Notes under the pieces: model-generated
What the model was told of the DNA's origin: nothing
The model's input: only the letters and a program-made list of their open reading frames with translations
Database searches by the model: none
Source of the DNA: Nereocystis luetkeana
Lineage: Eukaryota > Sar > Phaeophyceae > Laminariales > Laminariaceae
Direction of reading: 5' to 3'
DNA length: 64,000 nt
Assembly (NCBI GenBank): GCA_031213475.1
Contig: JARUPZ010000002.1
Location: 7,674,830-7,738,829, forward strand
Program-made: the position numbers and the translations under genes
In this document: positions 13,901-25,900 of the stretch, in pieces
Numbering within the stretch: the first letter of the stretch is position 1
How the letters are laid out: each line of letters begins with the position of its first letter

Positions 13901-16900
13901 TCTTAAGTTTAGCTACACAGTTTTTTACCTCTTCCCTTGTGAACTCTCTCTGTATCCCTTCCGAACCACTGCCTTCCCTTTCTGATGCATCTACGTTCGC
14001 CTCTGCCCACGCGTTGATTTCCTTCTCGAATTCTGCGTCGAACGTTTCGTTGGCTGTGGGTGTTCCTAGCTTTCGGTAATGCTCAACTAGTACTTCCCTT
14101 TTCCCTTCGACCTACTAACCATTTTACCGTTCTGGGCTCTCAAGGTAGCTATTCCCGTGTCAGCCTCTCCTGCTTATTTGCCCAGTATCCCTTTTATCCC
14201 TACCCACATCTGCTTCATCCCGCCCTCAATGTCTTCATTCGTTTTATTTACTACGTCTTTCCATATCCCTTTCTTCTTCTTCTCTACCATCTCTTTTACT
14301 TTCTTTCTAGCTACCAGGTACCAGGGTATATCATATTCCTCCCATCCTGTCGTAGTTTTACTCGATGTATACCTTGCGTGTGCCTTTCTCCTTACTGTTA
14401 TAGCCTCTTTCACTTCTTCATCCCACCGTTTCACTGCTCTGTTGCATACTCTCAACTTTTCCCCTATTACTTTAGTTGCTGTGGTCTTGACCAAATTCTC
14501 CCATCCTTCTATTATCCTAGCTCCTGCATCATCCCTCTCTATATCGTTCCTTGTTGTACCTGTTCTTTCCAATAGCTCGGGAAATTGCTCTGCATTTTTG
14601 GCCATCTCTTTCTTGGAAGTCTTGCCGTTTCTCTTTTACTTCTAGTTTATCTATTCTCCTGTGTAATTTCCTACCTCGTCTTTGTTTGATAACTTTTGTC
14701 GACTGTCTGTCCACATTCGACAGTGATCCGTAGTTCCTACGTCCGTTGCGCATACTATATAATAGGGGGGGGGCGTATTCATTGGTTGCTTGCCTTAGTA
14801 ATTAGGCCATTGACCACGCATCCCTTTCGAGACGGAACACCGTCCCTGTTCCTAATAGAGACACCTCCAACATTTTGGCGCTCATTGCGTTGTTTCCGTA
14901 TATTACGTGATTTTGTTTTGCTAATTGATCTTACCCCCTTCCTGTTTGGCCGTCTGTGGCCACCATCGATCTCCTAGGGGGGGGGGGGGTGTTGTCATAA
15001 CATGCATGCATGCATACTAACAACCCCCCTCGGACGAATTTCGAAGACGCAGAGTTTCTCGACATAAACGAGGAAGGTGCGAAAATGCCAAGCGATGCGT
15101 CCACGGAAACATCTCGTCGAGGTGTATAATTCCAATACCACCGTTTTGGTTGTGTGTGTGAGTGCTCCCCTGGATTTGGAGAACTTCGGTACAGAAGTTT
15201 GCCCCACGAGGTGTGTTGTTACCACCAGACGTGTCGTATACGGCCCCAACACCTACCAGGTACAATGCACCCTGGCATACTCGTATGTGATACTCGTATA
15301 ACCCTTCCACTCGTATAGGAAAAAAAACAGCAACTATGAGCAGCCGACCTTTTTTTGTTGGCCAACGTTCCACCTCAATGCCGTGCCTTGTACGAGTACC
15401 TGATAGTTGCATATGAATATGTGTTTTTGCCGCTGCTTGCCGAGGTGTTTGCCTGCCCGCGGGTGTCATTTCATCTGAGTGGATTACGTAGGTATGGTCC
15501 CATCATGCAAATCATGTTGGCACTATCAATAATATACTGCTCGTATTATAGTATCGTATCATGGTACTACAGTAGTATACGGCTTGTTTGCATCTTTTGC
15601 ACGACGCCGGCACCCTCTCCCGGGGGGACGCAAAAATGAGAGGTCTACCGTCAGCCGCGACCGACTTCTCGCAACCACTTCTGAGTGTCGTAGACTATTA
15701 AATACCCTGTACCAGGTACAGTTTTTTTAGTGCCTGGTATTAAAATAGTATCTGGTGCTACGTTACGTACGTACGTGCAGCAGGTCACCTCGGCTAACAG
15801 CGCAACTGCAGAGGAGACTGACGGTACATGCTTCCGGTGTTCCAGGTATATATTATACCCTGGGAATATAATACAAGGCGCTTCGCTCCGCGGGCGGCCT
15901 ACGCCGCCCGCTACGCTCGCCCAGGAAGGAAAAAAGTACATCCAAATTATGCGAACCGAACAGAGGTCCACGATTGAGTTTAGTTTTTTCAAGGATCGTA
16001 ATTGCAAACCGGCGACTTGATAATGCCAAGAGTCCCGCCGCCATGCTTCAGGAAAAAACAGCTCCGACGTCAGCTTGGATGCCACATACGTATACGCTTC
16101 GCGTCGCGGATGTCGTACGTACGTACGCACGTACGTACATACACCCCAGGTAGGGTACTACTGTCTGTACTTATTTTCTTCTTTCGATATGCTCTAGGTC
16201 TGTACTGTATGTACGAAGAAAGCGCAAAGCACAGCACGGCACAGCAGCAAAAACAATGAAAATGAAACCGAAAACTCGGAAAGGAAAAAAAATCCCCGTC
16301 CCCTCTCGTGTAATATTTTTCTGCCTGATTGGAACACCTTACACCCGGTCGAAAAGAAGGAAAGAAACAAATCGCACATTAGCTTCTCTCTCACCCTCGT
16401 ACGCCGCCCGCCCCTCTCGCGACCACCTCGCTACCGATTCGGTCCGGGTAAAGCTTTTATCACTCTCTGCCACAATCAGCCCCGTCGCCCGCCCCGCGTG
16501 AAGCCCGGTGCTCACCGTGGCCGTCGTTCGCCAGCTCGATAACGTTGGTGTTCAAACTGCACACCTCCCTTTTTCACCTTCAGCGTGGTCGCAAAAATAA
16601 GCACCGCTTGAATATTATCTTTCCCTCCCGAACGACCTTTATAATCTCGTACATACTCTATCAGCAATCATAAATCGAAGCCAGACAAAGCCCATTCATG
16701 CATCCCTCGTGTCTCGAGGCGCACGCGACGCCTAGGCACGAAAGCGGCGACCGCGCTCCTTGCAACCCCCCCTCTACCCGCCAGCACCCGCTGGCACCCG
16801 CGACGGTGCCGGGTCCTCCCGCGATGCCGTGCTCGGAGAACACGCACGCACACGAAACGAAAGAAGAAAAAAGGAAGAAATGACCGAGAAAACAAAGAAC

Positions 16901-19900
16901 TGCGGGAAAGGTCCGGCAAGTAATGAAAGGAGGCGGTTTGGAAGTGGGAGCTCTGAGAGGCCAGGGATGCACCAACCGAGCACGCTCAGGGGTTGTGATC
17001 TAAGTATGTAGTTCTATAGTTCTATACTGCTGTGCCTCCCTCGGCTTTCCTTCTGGAGAGCGGCAACGGTGGTAATATTTTATGTTTGTTGATCTAATGT
17101 TGTTGTCGTTCGTGTCGCCGCTGTCGTCGGGATACGGTCGTAACGCCGCACGCGACAGGAGGCAAGCACACCGCCCTTCGTATTGGGCACCCTGACCCCG
17201 TCATGTCGTGCCGTCGTGCCTCCTGCATACCCCAGGTAGAATATGGATGTTTCCGCACCTGGTGTATGCTCGTATACGAAGTAGAGGTACATGGGAACGC
17301 TTGGTGTCGCAACTCGAGACCGCTCGTGCCTCGCACACTAGCAGCACAGGGCACAAACAAATAAACACGCCACGTCTGCACTCCTCATTCCGAGAATACG
17401 TACGTAACGTGCTGGCGCGACGCCACGGCTGTAAGATAGGCGGGTGTTTTTTTTTTTTGTTCGTTTAGGTCAAAACATGCCTCTTCTGTCCACACACCTG
17501 TTGTTTGCTGCTGACAACGTATGAAGGACTGTCCCCCGATCACGTGTTTTTTTGTTTTTTTTTTGCGTTCCGTGGTGTCTGTGCGTGCTGTCGCGGTCTC
17601 GTGCGACCGGACACACTCTCCAGCGATTGCTCGTGCGGTCTGCATTGCTGTCGTAGGCGTGTGCATGCATCTGTATGGTACTGCTTCTAATGTAGTATCG
17701 GGCGTACGCGTGATACAATGTACAAGATCAGTTGCGTATATTCTCGTTCCACGAAATATACAAATACCCGCTCTTTGTTTCAATTTTTTAATACTACTAT
17801 TAATAATAGTTTCTTGACCTTTACAAAATGTAAAAATAATAAACATATGTTCGTTACGGGAAAAAAAAAACACTCATCATATTTATACACGTGATACCGT
17901 ACTTCACATTATACGAAATATGCATCGCTGCTGTACTGCACAGCTTGTACTCAACTCGTAACGCGCAGAAAGCCATACCCAACTCCCGAGATACCCACCA
18001 ACAACATAGGCCTGCAGATTCTTTACGTATTTTTACCAAATTGTTACTGCAGCACTACACAGACAACAGCTGTACTCGTATAACCCGCAGGCAGCAAAAG
18101 TTAACTCCCAAGAGACCCCTAACCATATCAGCGAGTATATACTGGCTGTAGGTCTGCAGATGATGTACTAACTTTGACCCTCTCGTAACGGCCGATTTTT
18201 TCTTGCGACTAATTCCGAGTGTTCGAACAGTACTTTGTCCCCGAAAGACGTGGCGCAGTTGTCGAGAGGTTCCACCCGTGTGTTCCCCCCCCCGCTCGTG
18301 CGTACGTCGTACGAACGAACGAACCCGAGCAGCAGCTCTTGTGGATTCGTCAGGACATGTGTCACTTGCACTATCGCAGTCGATCAGCACCCATGCCGCC
18401 GTAAATACGAGCTGCAGTACTGTACGTAGTGCGTGCCAGGTGTATTATCGGCGTGAGGTGTGGCGGGTGTGAGGGGTGTGGGGGCATGGTGCGAGTAGGA
18501 GGATATATGGATGTATACGGCGGTGCATGCGTTCGTTCGTTCGTTCGTTCGTTTGTTCGTTTATTCGTTTGTTCGTTTGTGGCCGTGGCGGCGGCGGTTG
18601 CCTCGGTCAACGGCCTACTAATTGTACTTTGTCTAATCCGTCGTGCATGGCCTCTATAATTAATTGTCCTTAAAAACCGATTCGTACCTGGTATATTATA
18701 CGTGTTCTGGTTTTGTAGTGTGAAACATTTTTTTGTTACGGTTGTCCGTCGAAAAGGGCAATACGTTTAGTCAGTTGTTGAAAACCATCGCATCATGCAT
18801 CTTTGGTTGAAACGTTGCCCACGGTGTGGCGGCCACAGCGGTGGGTTTTGGAAGAAAATGTCGTTGAGAGCTTTCTTTAGACGAGTTCGGTCGGTTTTCG
18901 CGGCCTCTTGATTGTGAAGAATTCAAGCTTTTGAAAACCGGTCTATTTAGATTTGGGGGGGGGGGGGGGGGGGGGGGGGCGACGACTCGCATCCGTAAGG
19001 TACACCGTTACGTGATCAGTACGATAGCAGATGCAACAAGAAATATCAGTATACACTAAAAGCTATCAACCCCTTAGATTATCCCCTTGACCCTTTTAAG
19101 GCCGCAGTTCCGTTCAGGGGACAAGCTGCTTGAAAACTCGAGTGCTTTGCCCCCAAAACGAGACTGCAGCTCTAGAAGTTTTTTTTTTTAACCCGTGCGA
19201 TGTAAGGCCCATTTTCATCAGAGAGTCTTTTTTCCAGAATTCTTCACCTCTGGAAATAATCTCGAAAGGGATGCGTGGTCAATGGTCAAATCACTAAGGC
19301 GAGCAACGAATGAGTACGCCTTCCCCCCCCCCTTACAAGCGGTTCGTAGTAGGATGCAGCTTACCCTTCATGCGACTCGCCGGACACCTCACGGCGCTTC
19401 GCGCTTGGTGGAAGCAATGTCTGCCTGGTCGGTGAAAACCCGACATGCTCCGTCCCGGCATTGTAGGGATGCGAGGGTCTATGGTCATACGATTACGGCC
19501 ATGCATGATATCGAGTACATCTCTCCTATCGAGTACACCCCCCCCCCCCGCCCTGCTGTAACCTGGCGCTTTTTCACCCCAGGCACGCTACGAAATGGCT
19601 CGGTCTTCGGGCTCAAGTTTCATGTTGACGCAATACGGCGTCTGCTGCTTTAGGTACGACGACCAGGGCCGTCTCGAGGCCCGCCCGTTCAACTCCTTCA
19701 TCCTCCCCGGCACGAACTTCGGCAAGGACCCCGTCTACAGCTGCCAGCAGTCGTCCATGGCTTTCCTCAGGTATTGGGTACCGGTCTTGTGCAACAGCAG
19801 CAAAAACAGTAGTCTATTAATATGCGCGGTTAGTTAAGGCACATTTTTCGGGGTGGTTCTTCGTGTGGATGTTGGTGGTGGTGTTGGTGATGGTGTTGGT

Positions 19901-22900
19901 GTTGGTGGTGTTCATGCTGGTGGAGGCGGTGGTGTCAAGGGTGGTGATGTTGGTGTTGTTGTCGTTGGGGATGGTGTTGGTATTGATATTGTGGTGGCAT
20001 TGGTGGTGTTGGTGTCACCGTTTCGCGCTTGGGTCGGGCATGAGCGCGGAGGGTTGCGCCGTTGCGCCACGTTCATGCCACGACGCGCACTGAGTGTCAC
20101 GGACTGCGGGAAGTCCAATGGGCCGCCCTGACGAGGAGTGGCTGTTTGAACCGCGCATCCTTTTTTTTTTAATTCTAGGACGTTCGTATGTTTGTCGCTG
20201 CTGAATCGAGCGGTATTGGTGGGGCGGTTGCGCGTGAAGTTTTCGCTTGCAAGGGATGAGGCGAGCAGGACGTCCATTGCGCGAGCTGGAGATCTGAATG
20301 AAGTGGAGGTTCTGGCGCGTTCCGCTTAACGTGATGCTGAATGTCGATGCTGAAACCTTTGTGAACTAAATGTAGGGCGTATATTGATACACCAGTATTT
20401 TCGATCATTACGCAGCATCCGACATTTTTATTCATTCATCAATAGCGATGCTCTGTGGAGAAATGTGAGCTCCGTCTGGGTGTCGTTTGGGATATCAAAA
20501 CGTTTCCTTAAATTTCATGACAGACTGATAAAGTAAAAAAAACAAAAAAAACATGCAGGTGATGGAACATATGTGTGTCTATGGCGCATTCCGAGATCGA
20601 GTGTCCGTCTCCGTAACTATCAACCATTGGAGTTTCTCTCGGTGAAAAAAAGAAAAGACCGTAGAAATAGAAATAACTCCCAAGGTCACTTTTGGGGCTA
20701 AAAAATTATGCGGCGGAGTCGATTTCGCCACCAACATCAACGATGTAAACCTTGTTCTCCGCGGCAATCGACTCCGCTGGGTCGAATCAGATACGGAGAA
20801 CACCACCTGTGTGGTCGCCCGTAGCTACGGTCCGAAATTAGCTGCCTGCACACAATGAGTAGCGCCGTCAAGCCAGGATAGAATCAACGAACTAAGCTCT
20901 GAAATCTCAGTTGTAGGGGACACGGTGTTACGTTTGTCAGCTTGTCACTTGTTAGATTACGTGCCCCCTGTCGGGAAAAGACGGCTTTCAGCCAATTTTA
21001 CGGGTTTTGAATGACTTTTTATGTGTGAGAAAAGTGAAAAAAAGTCATCTTTCTTTTTCTGAAAGCGATACTCGTATGTACGTGGTATATATATTTTGAT
21101 TTTTCCATCCCCTGTTTCGCTTTTCCCATACATTGTCAGTCATACAAAACTCAGAAATTTCTGAAACTCGACCTTTCCCGACCCTGGACGTACAATCTGA
21201 CGCGCGCAGTCGTTTCTATACGGGTAGAGGTGACGATAACCAACTTTTCGGAGCTCAGATAGGTTCGATAACACCTTCAACCGGAGCGATGGGCACTCCC
21301 ATCGCGGAAACCCTATTTAAATGCGCACTTCCGTGTATAAGTGTAACAAAACAGTGTACATTGTACCGCGATTCTGCTGCGTACGTACCTGGTATGCATT
21401 GCTGCGCCATCATGCATGCGTACGCCTCTCGGCTCATCTCTCCGTCTCACCCTATCCGCATCATCCGCATGGCAGCACACACGGGTTCGACTTTAACGCG
21501 TGGATTGCTGACGGCGTGTCGTTCCTCTCGAGGGCGGACGAGGCGGCGATAGAGGCGAAGCTCAGAGCCAGATGGGTGCGGGATGCAGCCGCCGCGGCCG
21601 AGAAGGAAGCGGCTGCGGCCGAGGCGGTCGCCGTCGCGGCACCTGAGGGGAGTGTCGAGGCTGTGGTGGCGAAAGTGCACACCGCCCGAGATGGTAAAAC
21701 AACCTTCGAAAGCCTCGACGAAGCGCAGCAGGCCATGATCCTGGATGCCCGTAAAAAGGTACAATAGTCAGTATGTGCTCAGGTATATACCAGGTGTATA
21801 ATTATATGTATATATATATTGTATACTACATACCGCCGTACCACGTACCTGGTACATGTGTTTTTTCTTCTCTTTCCGCTTATTATTGTTACTAGTATGT
21901 TCGCCCTTCTTTTCTCTCCTCCTATTGATGGTCGTGACTCAGATCCGGGGTCACAAAGCAGGCTCTCCCCCCCCCCCACTACGGTTCGTGTCTTGCATTT
22001 TTATCGCAAGGGAGACATGAGCTATTACATACCAGGTACCAGGTATATACGTACAGGAATATAACCTGACGGTTTCCGTCAGAGTTTGCACTGTCACATT
22101 TGGTACATGTGCTGTACCGCAAATCATCTAATGAATAGGAACCTACGGTGTGTCGGGCGAGGGAGGGCCATGTAGGCGACCCAGGAAGAAACGTGTGCTA
22201 CAAAAGGTATGCTCGGAGTGTATACAGACATACATACTGCTCTATGAAAGAAACATCTAAAGAAAAAAAGAAGACATGCGTACCTGGTATGTTTTAATAT
22301 TATTAGTGAGACCGAGGACTTCGTCGAAACCCATTTTTTGCATGCATATCCTTCGAAGTACGCGTGTATACATACGTACGGGTTCAGCATATATTGTATG
22401 TTTAGTGTATTTTGTATACTCGCAATGCGGACAACGCCAATGTCGCCGCCGCCGATTTTTTGTGATTTGAAGGTTGCCGCTTAGGACTGTCGTTGCCGTT
22501 GTCGCTGCCGCTTGCCGGTTTCTGTGTCACATTTTTTTTTTCGGGTGGCGTCGCGCGGTTCCTAATGTAGTTCGCTCGTTCATTCGTTCGTTCATTCGTT
22601 CGTTCGTCCGTTCCTTCGTTCGTTCGTCCGTTCGTTCGTTGGTCCGTCCGTTCGTTCGTTCGTTTGTTCGCTGGGTTGGTTGGTTGACCCCAGAGGTACA
22701 CACTTTCGCGTTGGATTTCGCCGGCCGACATCACCACCCCCCGGTCGTCGTCGACCGCCTTCCGGTTTTGTTGATCTCAGGTTATGATACATCTACGTCG
22801 ATACTCGTATGTACACATATAGCTAATATTAATAGTTGTCTTTTTCCGATTGAGCCAGTGGTCGCGAAGAGGCACAAGGTGTCTTGTCTGTCTCTCTGTA

Positions 22901-25900
22901 TGTCTGCCTTTATGTAGCATACAAGCAGTAGGGTGATACTATACAGCACCAAAAAAACTACTGCTGTAGTACTATTTTCGTCGGGGTGTCGGGGGTCCGG
23001 GATGCCACACGCCTTTTCCACGACCTGTTTGTTCATGTTGACACCAACATGAAAACAATAGTTTTTTTTGGGGGGGGGGATAAAAACTTGTACCTGGTAC
23101 TTCGTTTAAAGTACGCCAAAACATTGAAAAATAAGTTTTTTGATGTTGGTAAAACGAGTAAAACCCTAAAACTTGTTGCCCCCCTCGCGCGCGCGCTGTG
23201 CGGATGTATCTTGAAAGGTGGAAGATCTGGTCAGGGAGGCCACCCGCGGAGGCGAATACACTCAAGTTTCGCTGACGTTTGACCCCATGGGCGGAAAGGA
23301 CCGGTGGCTTATGTACGAGTTCGTGGGCGCCAACACTCCCGCCATCAAGCTGTCCGTTCTCCGTGGTCCCTACAACGCACGAGGGATTGAGGTATGTGCA
23401 AGGGCGACATCGACCGGCTACGTGCTACCTACTCAATAGGGTCCGTCGCGTGCACCTTTCGTCCCTGGTACGTAGTGTCCCGGGGGTGGGGCGCATATCG
23501 TACAGTATTCAGAACCGACGATCATGGGGGGAAAAAGGGCCAAGAAGCTGAAAAAAAAAAGAAGGTACCCCCCTGCTCCATTTGGTCCATACACAGGTTG
23601 CATACTGAAACCGAGTAAAATCACACGCCGCATGCGGTGTTCCTTGGCCGTGACATATCATGTGAACATGTTTTGTTTTTGCGCATCAACAGCTGTGAGC
23701 GGTCTGAAATAATGTGTACCATGTAGTGATTGTCATGCGTCGTGTACGAAGTACTCCATTCATATATATGTTCGTACTTTGTTCGATTTCACGCCCACAT
23801 TCACTATTCTGTTGCCTAGTAAATAGGACCCAATGTTGTGTTCGTAAAAATAGCGATTTATATACCTGGTAGGTTTTTGTGTGTACCGTAGGTCCTATTA
23901 ACTCAAGCCCCCCCCCGTAAATAGCGTACGTACGAAACAGCAGTGTCGGGCTTGATTTGAGGTGAAACTGCTCGCTATCCTTACCACTTCAGCACGCAGC
24001 ACCAGTATATGTATATATATGGCAAGAGACCTTGTGCGCCATCCATGTAGCAAAAGTACGTCTGGCGCCCACCCCCCCTCTCCCTCGACCAGCCTCGAGG
24101 AACAGCTCGCACACGGCGGCACGAACTTCCTCTGCTGTTGCTGTACGTTTTGTTTTTTCAAAGGGAGCCCACCTCGACGAGCGGTGCGACAGACAAGTTG
24201 CATTATGTGTCCATCGTGTTGTATACGAGCGCATCATAGGCACAGCGTGTCGATGTGGTGGAACCGCGTGTTCGTTCGTAGCGTGATGATCTCTCCGTTT
24301 CGGGGCGTATTGTGTTCGTGTGCCCTGGTTGGCGCAAATTCGGCAAAAACAGGTGAATTCTGAACAAATTAGACAGATCCAGGTATACCACCTGGCCCTT
24401 ACAAGCGAAAATCAGACGCGGCGGTGTGAAGCCGGCCAACCGCAGGACTCCTGGCGAGTAATTTGTGCTTGGTTTTAGTGTTTACCTGTTTTCGGTCCAA
24501 AATGGACTATTACGGGGGACCATAGTTAATAGGACCTATGGTGAAATAAAACCTGTATATTTGACCATTTTTACTATTACGGGGGACCATAGTTAATAGG
24601 ACTAAATATTGTTGGTAAATATGGTTAATTATATAGGTTTTCATGTATACCATAGGTCCTATTAACTATGGTCCCCCGTAATAACAATATTTGGTCATTT
24701 TTACCAACAATATTTGGTCCTATTAGCTATGGTCCCCCGTAATAGGTACTGGTATATCGTTTTTCACAAAACCCCCAACGAAGCGAAACGTCACGCATCT
24801 GCTCATCACGGAGACCCCCCCAGTGTTTCGTGGATTGACCACTCGTTTTTTTTTTTTCGTGCGACACCAAACTCTTTGTAGCGAGGTTTGGGCGCAAAAG
24901 TTGGGTCTTTTCTGAGAAATAAATTCCGGTGGATGTCAGTTGACCGATGTCAAGACTCGAAACAAGTTGCGTGTTCCGTGTCTTCCCATCCACCTCCGCA
25001 TGGCTTCTCTGCTGACCAACTATTCGCGTCTGCACCGCATCCCACCGCACTACCCCACCACGCATCGTACGCCACTGCACCCCACCACACCGCACCGCAC
25101 CGCACCAAATTACCCCGCATCAGGCCAGGACGGTCTGCCCTGACCGGAAGCTGCAAGCGATTGCGGAGGCGAAGCTCCGCGTTAAGGCCGAAGCGAAACA
25201 GCTGGAGGACCTGCGCAGGGCGGCAGGCTTCCGACGGGTGGTGGATTTTATCTCTAAGGCCGGAAAGCCGGTCATCACCCACAACGGGCTGCTGGTGCGC
25301 TTTTTTTCCCCCGCGGACGATACCATCTTCCTTTTTTTTTTTTTCTCTTGTTTACCCTTGTTTCGTTTTTTCTTTCTAGTCTTGGTTTATGTTCTTGTTC
25401 TTGTTCTTGTTATTTATTCTCCTTTGTCGTGTTATTGTTCTTGTTCTCGTTCTTGTTCTCATTCTTGTTTTTGTTCTCACCCACAGCGGACTTCTGGTGC
25501 GCTTTTCCCCCGCGGACGAAACCATCTATTTATTTTTTCTCCGTACTTTACCCTCGTTTTGTTATCTTCGCAGTCTTTCGTTTTTTATGTTCTTGTTCTT
25601 GTTCTCGTTCTTGTTCTTATTGTTCTTGTTCTTGTTCTTGATCTTGTTTTTTTTGTTTCGTGTTACTTTGGTGTGATGTTTTGCAAGATTTTTGTGTGCG
25701 TTCTCTAGGAACATGCGCGCCCCGGGTTTGGTTTTCGCGCGGAACGGGGGGGGGGGGGGGGCGGGGGCGGGGGCGCCCACGCACCTTACCCTGCCAAATG
25801 GCCCAACAAACCTAATTTCATTGCGGTGTGTGTGTTTTGGTCCAATTCCGAGGGGCGACCGACCCTACCCTGCATGTCAAGGACGATGGCAGCGCGAGTT

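Larger units (their letters stand above)
5280..19582 (+). other. PARN: Large PARN intron (about 14.3 kb)
   Basis: Holds a pyrimidine-rich stretch (5.44-5.75 kb), R1.1 copies 2 and 3, MITE-1 and MITE-2 copies, the LINE, the SINE-like repeats, microsatellites and one MITE-3. The rest (7.7-9.4, 12.0 and 17.0-18.5 kb) shows nothing gene-like. Confidence 0.6.

Noticed and set aside
12093-14645. Long plus-strand open frames rich in Ser, Phe and Leu
   Set aside because: They are the antisense of the LINE protein, whose conserved motifs lie on the minus strand.
11846-14985. LTR retrotransposon bounded by 0.2-kb direct repeats
   Set aside because: The repeated segment contains the last codons and 3' UTR of the LINE and occurs alone elsewhere (19.2 and 33.8 kb), so it is a second LINE 3' end, not an LTR.
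19853-20131. Gly/Val-rich open frames after PARN exon 3
   Set aside because: Generated by the GGTGTT microsatellite.
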